Source of the DNA: an uncultured Spirochaetaceae bacterium
GTDB taxonomy: Bacteria; Spirochaetota; Spirochaetia; Sphaerochaetales; Sphaerochaetaceae
Assembly (NCBI GenBank): GCA_947630635.1
Contig: CANRIJ010000090.1
Location: 1-6,346, forward strand
Length of the DNA stretch: 6,346 nucleotides
Direction: 5' to 3'
The notes below the pieces were generated by a model. It was not told where the DNA came from. It searched no databases and saw only the letters and a program-made list of their open reading frames with translations. Each line of letters starts with the position of its first letter. Position 1 is the first letter of the stretch. Made by a program: the position numbers and the translations under genes. Below, in pieces: positions 6,149 through 6,346 of this stretch.

Positions 6149-6346
6149 ACTAAGAAAGACACAGAGTGCTGTCTCTAAGGAGCTTGAGAGGGATCTTTCT
6201 CTCTCATCTCTTCCATCATCGCTTCTCTTTTATGGGCCAAGAGGAAGCTCGAGACTCACCGGAGCGTTGGATCTCGCATATGAAGTTCTTTCCCTCTCTG
6301 GCCGCGAGGGCCTAGAGAACCCAAATGGCATTGTCTATCTTCCAGA
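6135..6346 (+). CDS. holB: Probable DNA polymerase III delta' subunit, N-terminal part (3'-truncated)
   Basis: Seventy codons are visible before the window ends. The frame starts at GTG 6135, immediately after a stop, with GGAGG 6 nt upstream. Residues 11-34 form a polar helix ending in a Leu/Ser-rich stretch, then LLFYGPRGSSRLTGALDLA (about 30-48) matches the layout of clamp-loader delta' proteins: a short helix, LLFxGP, a P-loop-like turn and an Ala/Leu-rich helix. The P-loop is degenerate: GPRGSSRL has no GK[ST]. That is compatible with delta', whose E. coli member also lacks a working Walker A, and argues against tau/gamma (DnaX), which binds ATP. The role would be clamp loading in replication. 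It overlaps the cvpA-like gene by 14 nt and is probably co-translated with it. Assignment rests on a short N-terminus, so another AAA+ protein is possible. Confidence 0.6.
   Translation, partial: MPLNRLRKTQSAVSKELERDLSLSSLPSSLLFYGPRGSSRLTGALDLAYEVLSLSGREGLENPNGIVYLP

Overview
The window looks like chromosomal core DNA from a flagellated bacterium, most likely a diderm and possibly a spirochaete. The evidence for that is a FlhF-type flagellar GTPase, a canonical SecA with the C-terminal zinc finger, and a NlpD/EnvC-like LysM plus LytM-fold protein. Arginine is mostly AGA/AGG and isoleucine often ATA, although the sequence is not AT-rich. The taxonomic guess is inference; no rRNA or other decisive marker is present. 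I see no mobile element, tRNA, rRNA or CRISPR array.

Layout, left to right: (1) the 3' part of flhF (+), cut by the window start. (2) A short class B penicillin-binding-protein-like gene (-), convergent with flhF and overlapping it by 11 bp. (3) A 41-bp divergent gap with a symmetrical -10 element. (4) A membrane-anchored protein with two LysM domains and a degenerate LytM/M23 domain (+). (5) secA (-), convergent with it, the two TAG stops sharing one CTAG palindrome; the likely secA terminator lies inside the neighbour's coding sequence. (6) An 85-bp divergent gap. (7) A CvpA-family membrane protein gene (+). (8) The 5' end of a probable DNA polymerase III delta' gene (+), which starts inside the cvpA-like gene at a GTG behind a strong Shine-Dalgarno sequence and runs off the window. 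The window is almost wholly coding; no gene-free stretch exceeds 85 bp.

The most interesting part is 780-2758. Two divergently transcribed cell-wall proteins share one tiny promoter region, and both appear enzymatically dead. The PBP-like protein keeps its membrane anchor and dimerisation-domain motifs but ends shortly after a corrupted SxxK motif. The LysM protein keeps the LytM scaffold but has lost the zinc-binding and catalytic residues. They may form a non-catalytic envelope or septum-organising pair; this is a hypothesis from sequence and position only.
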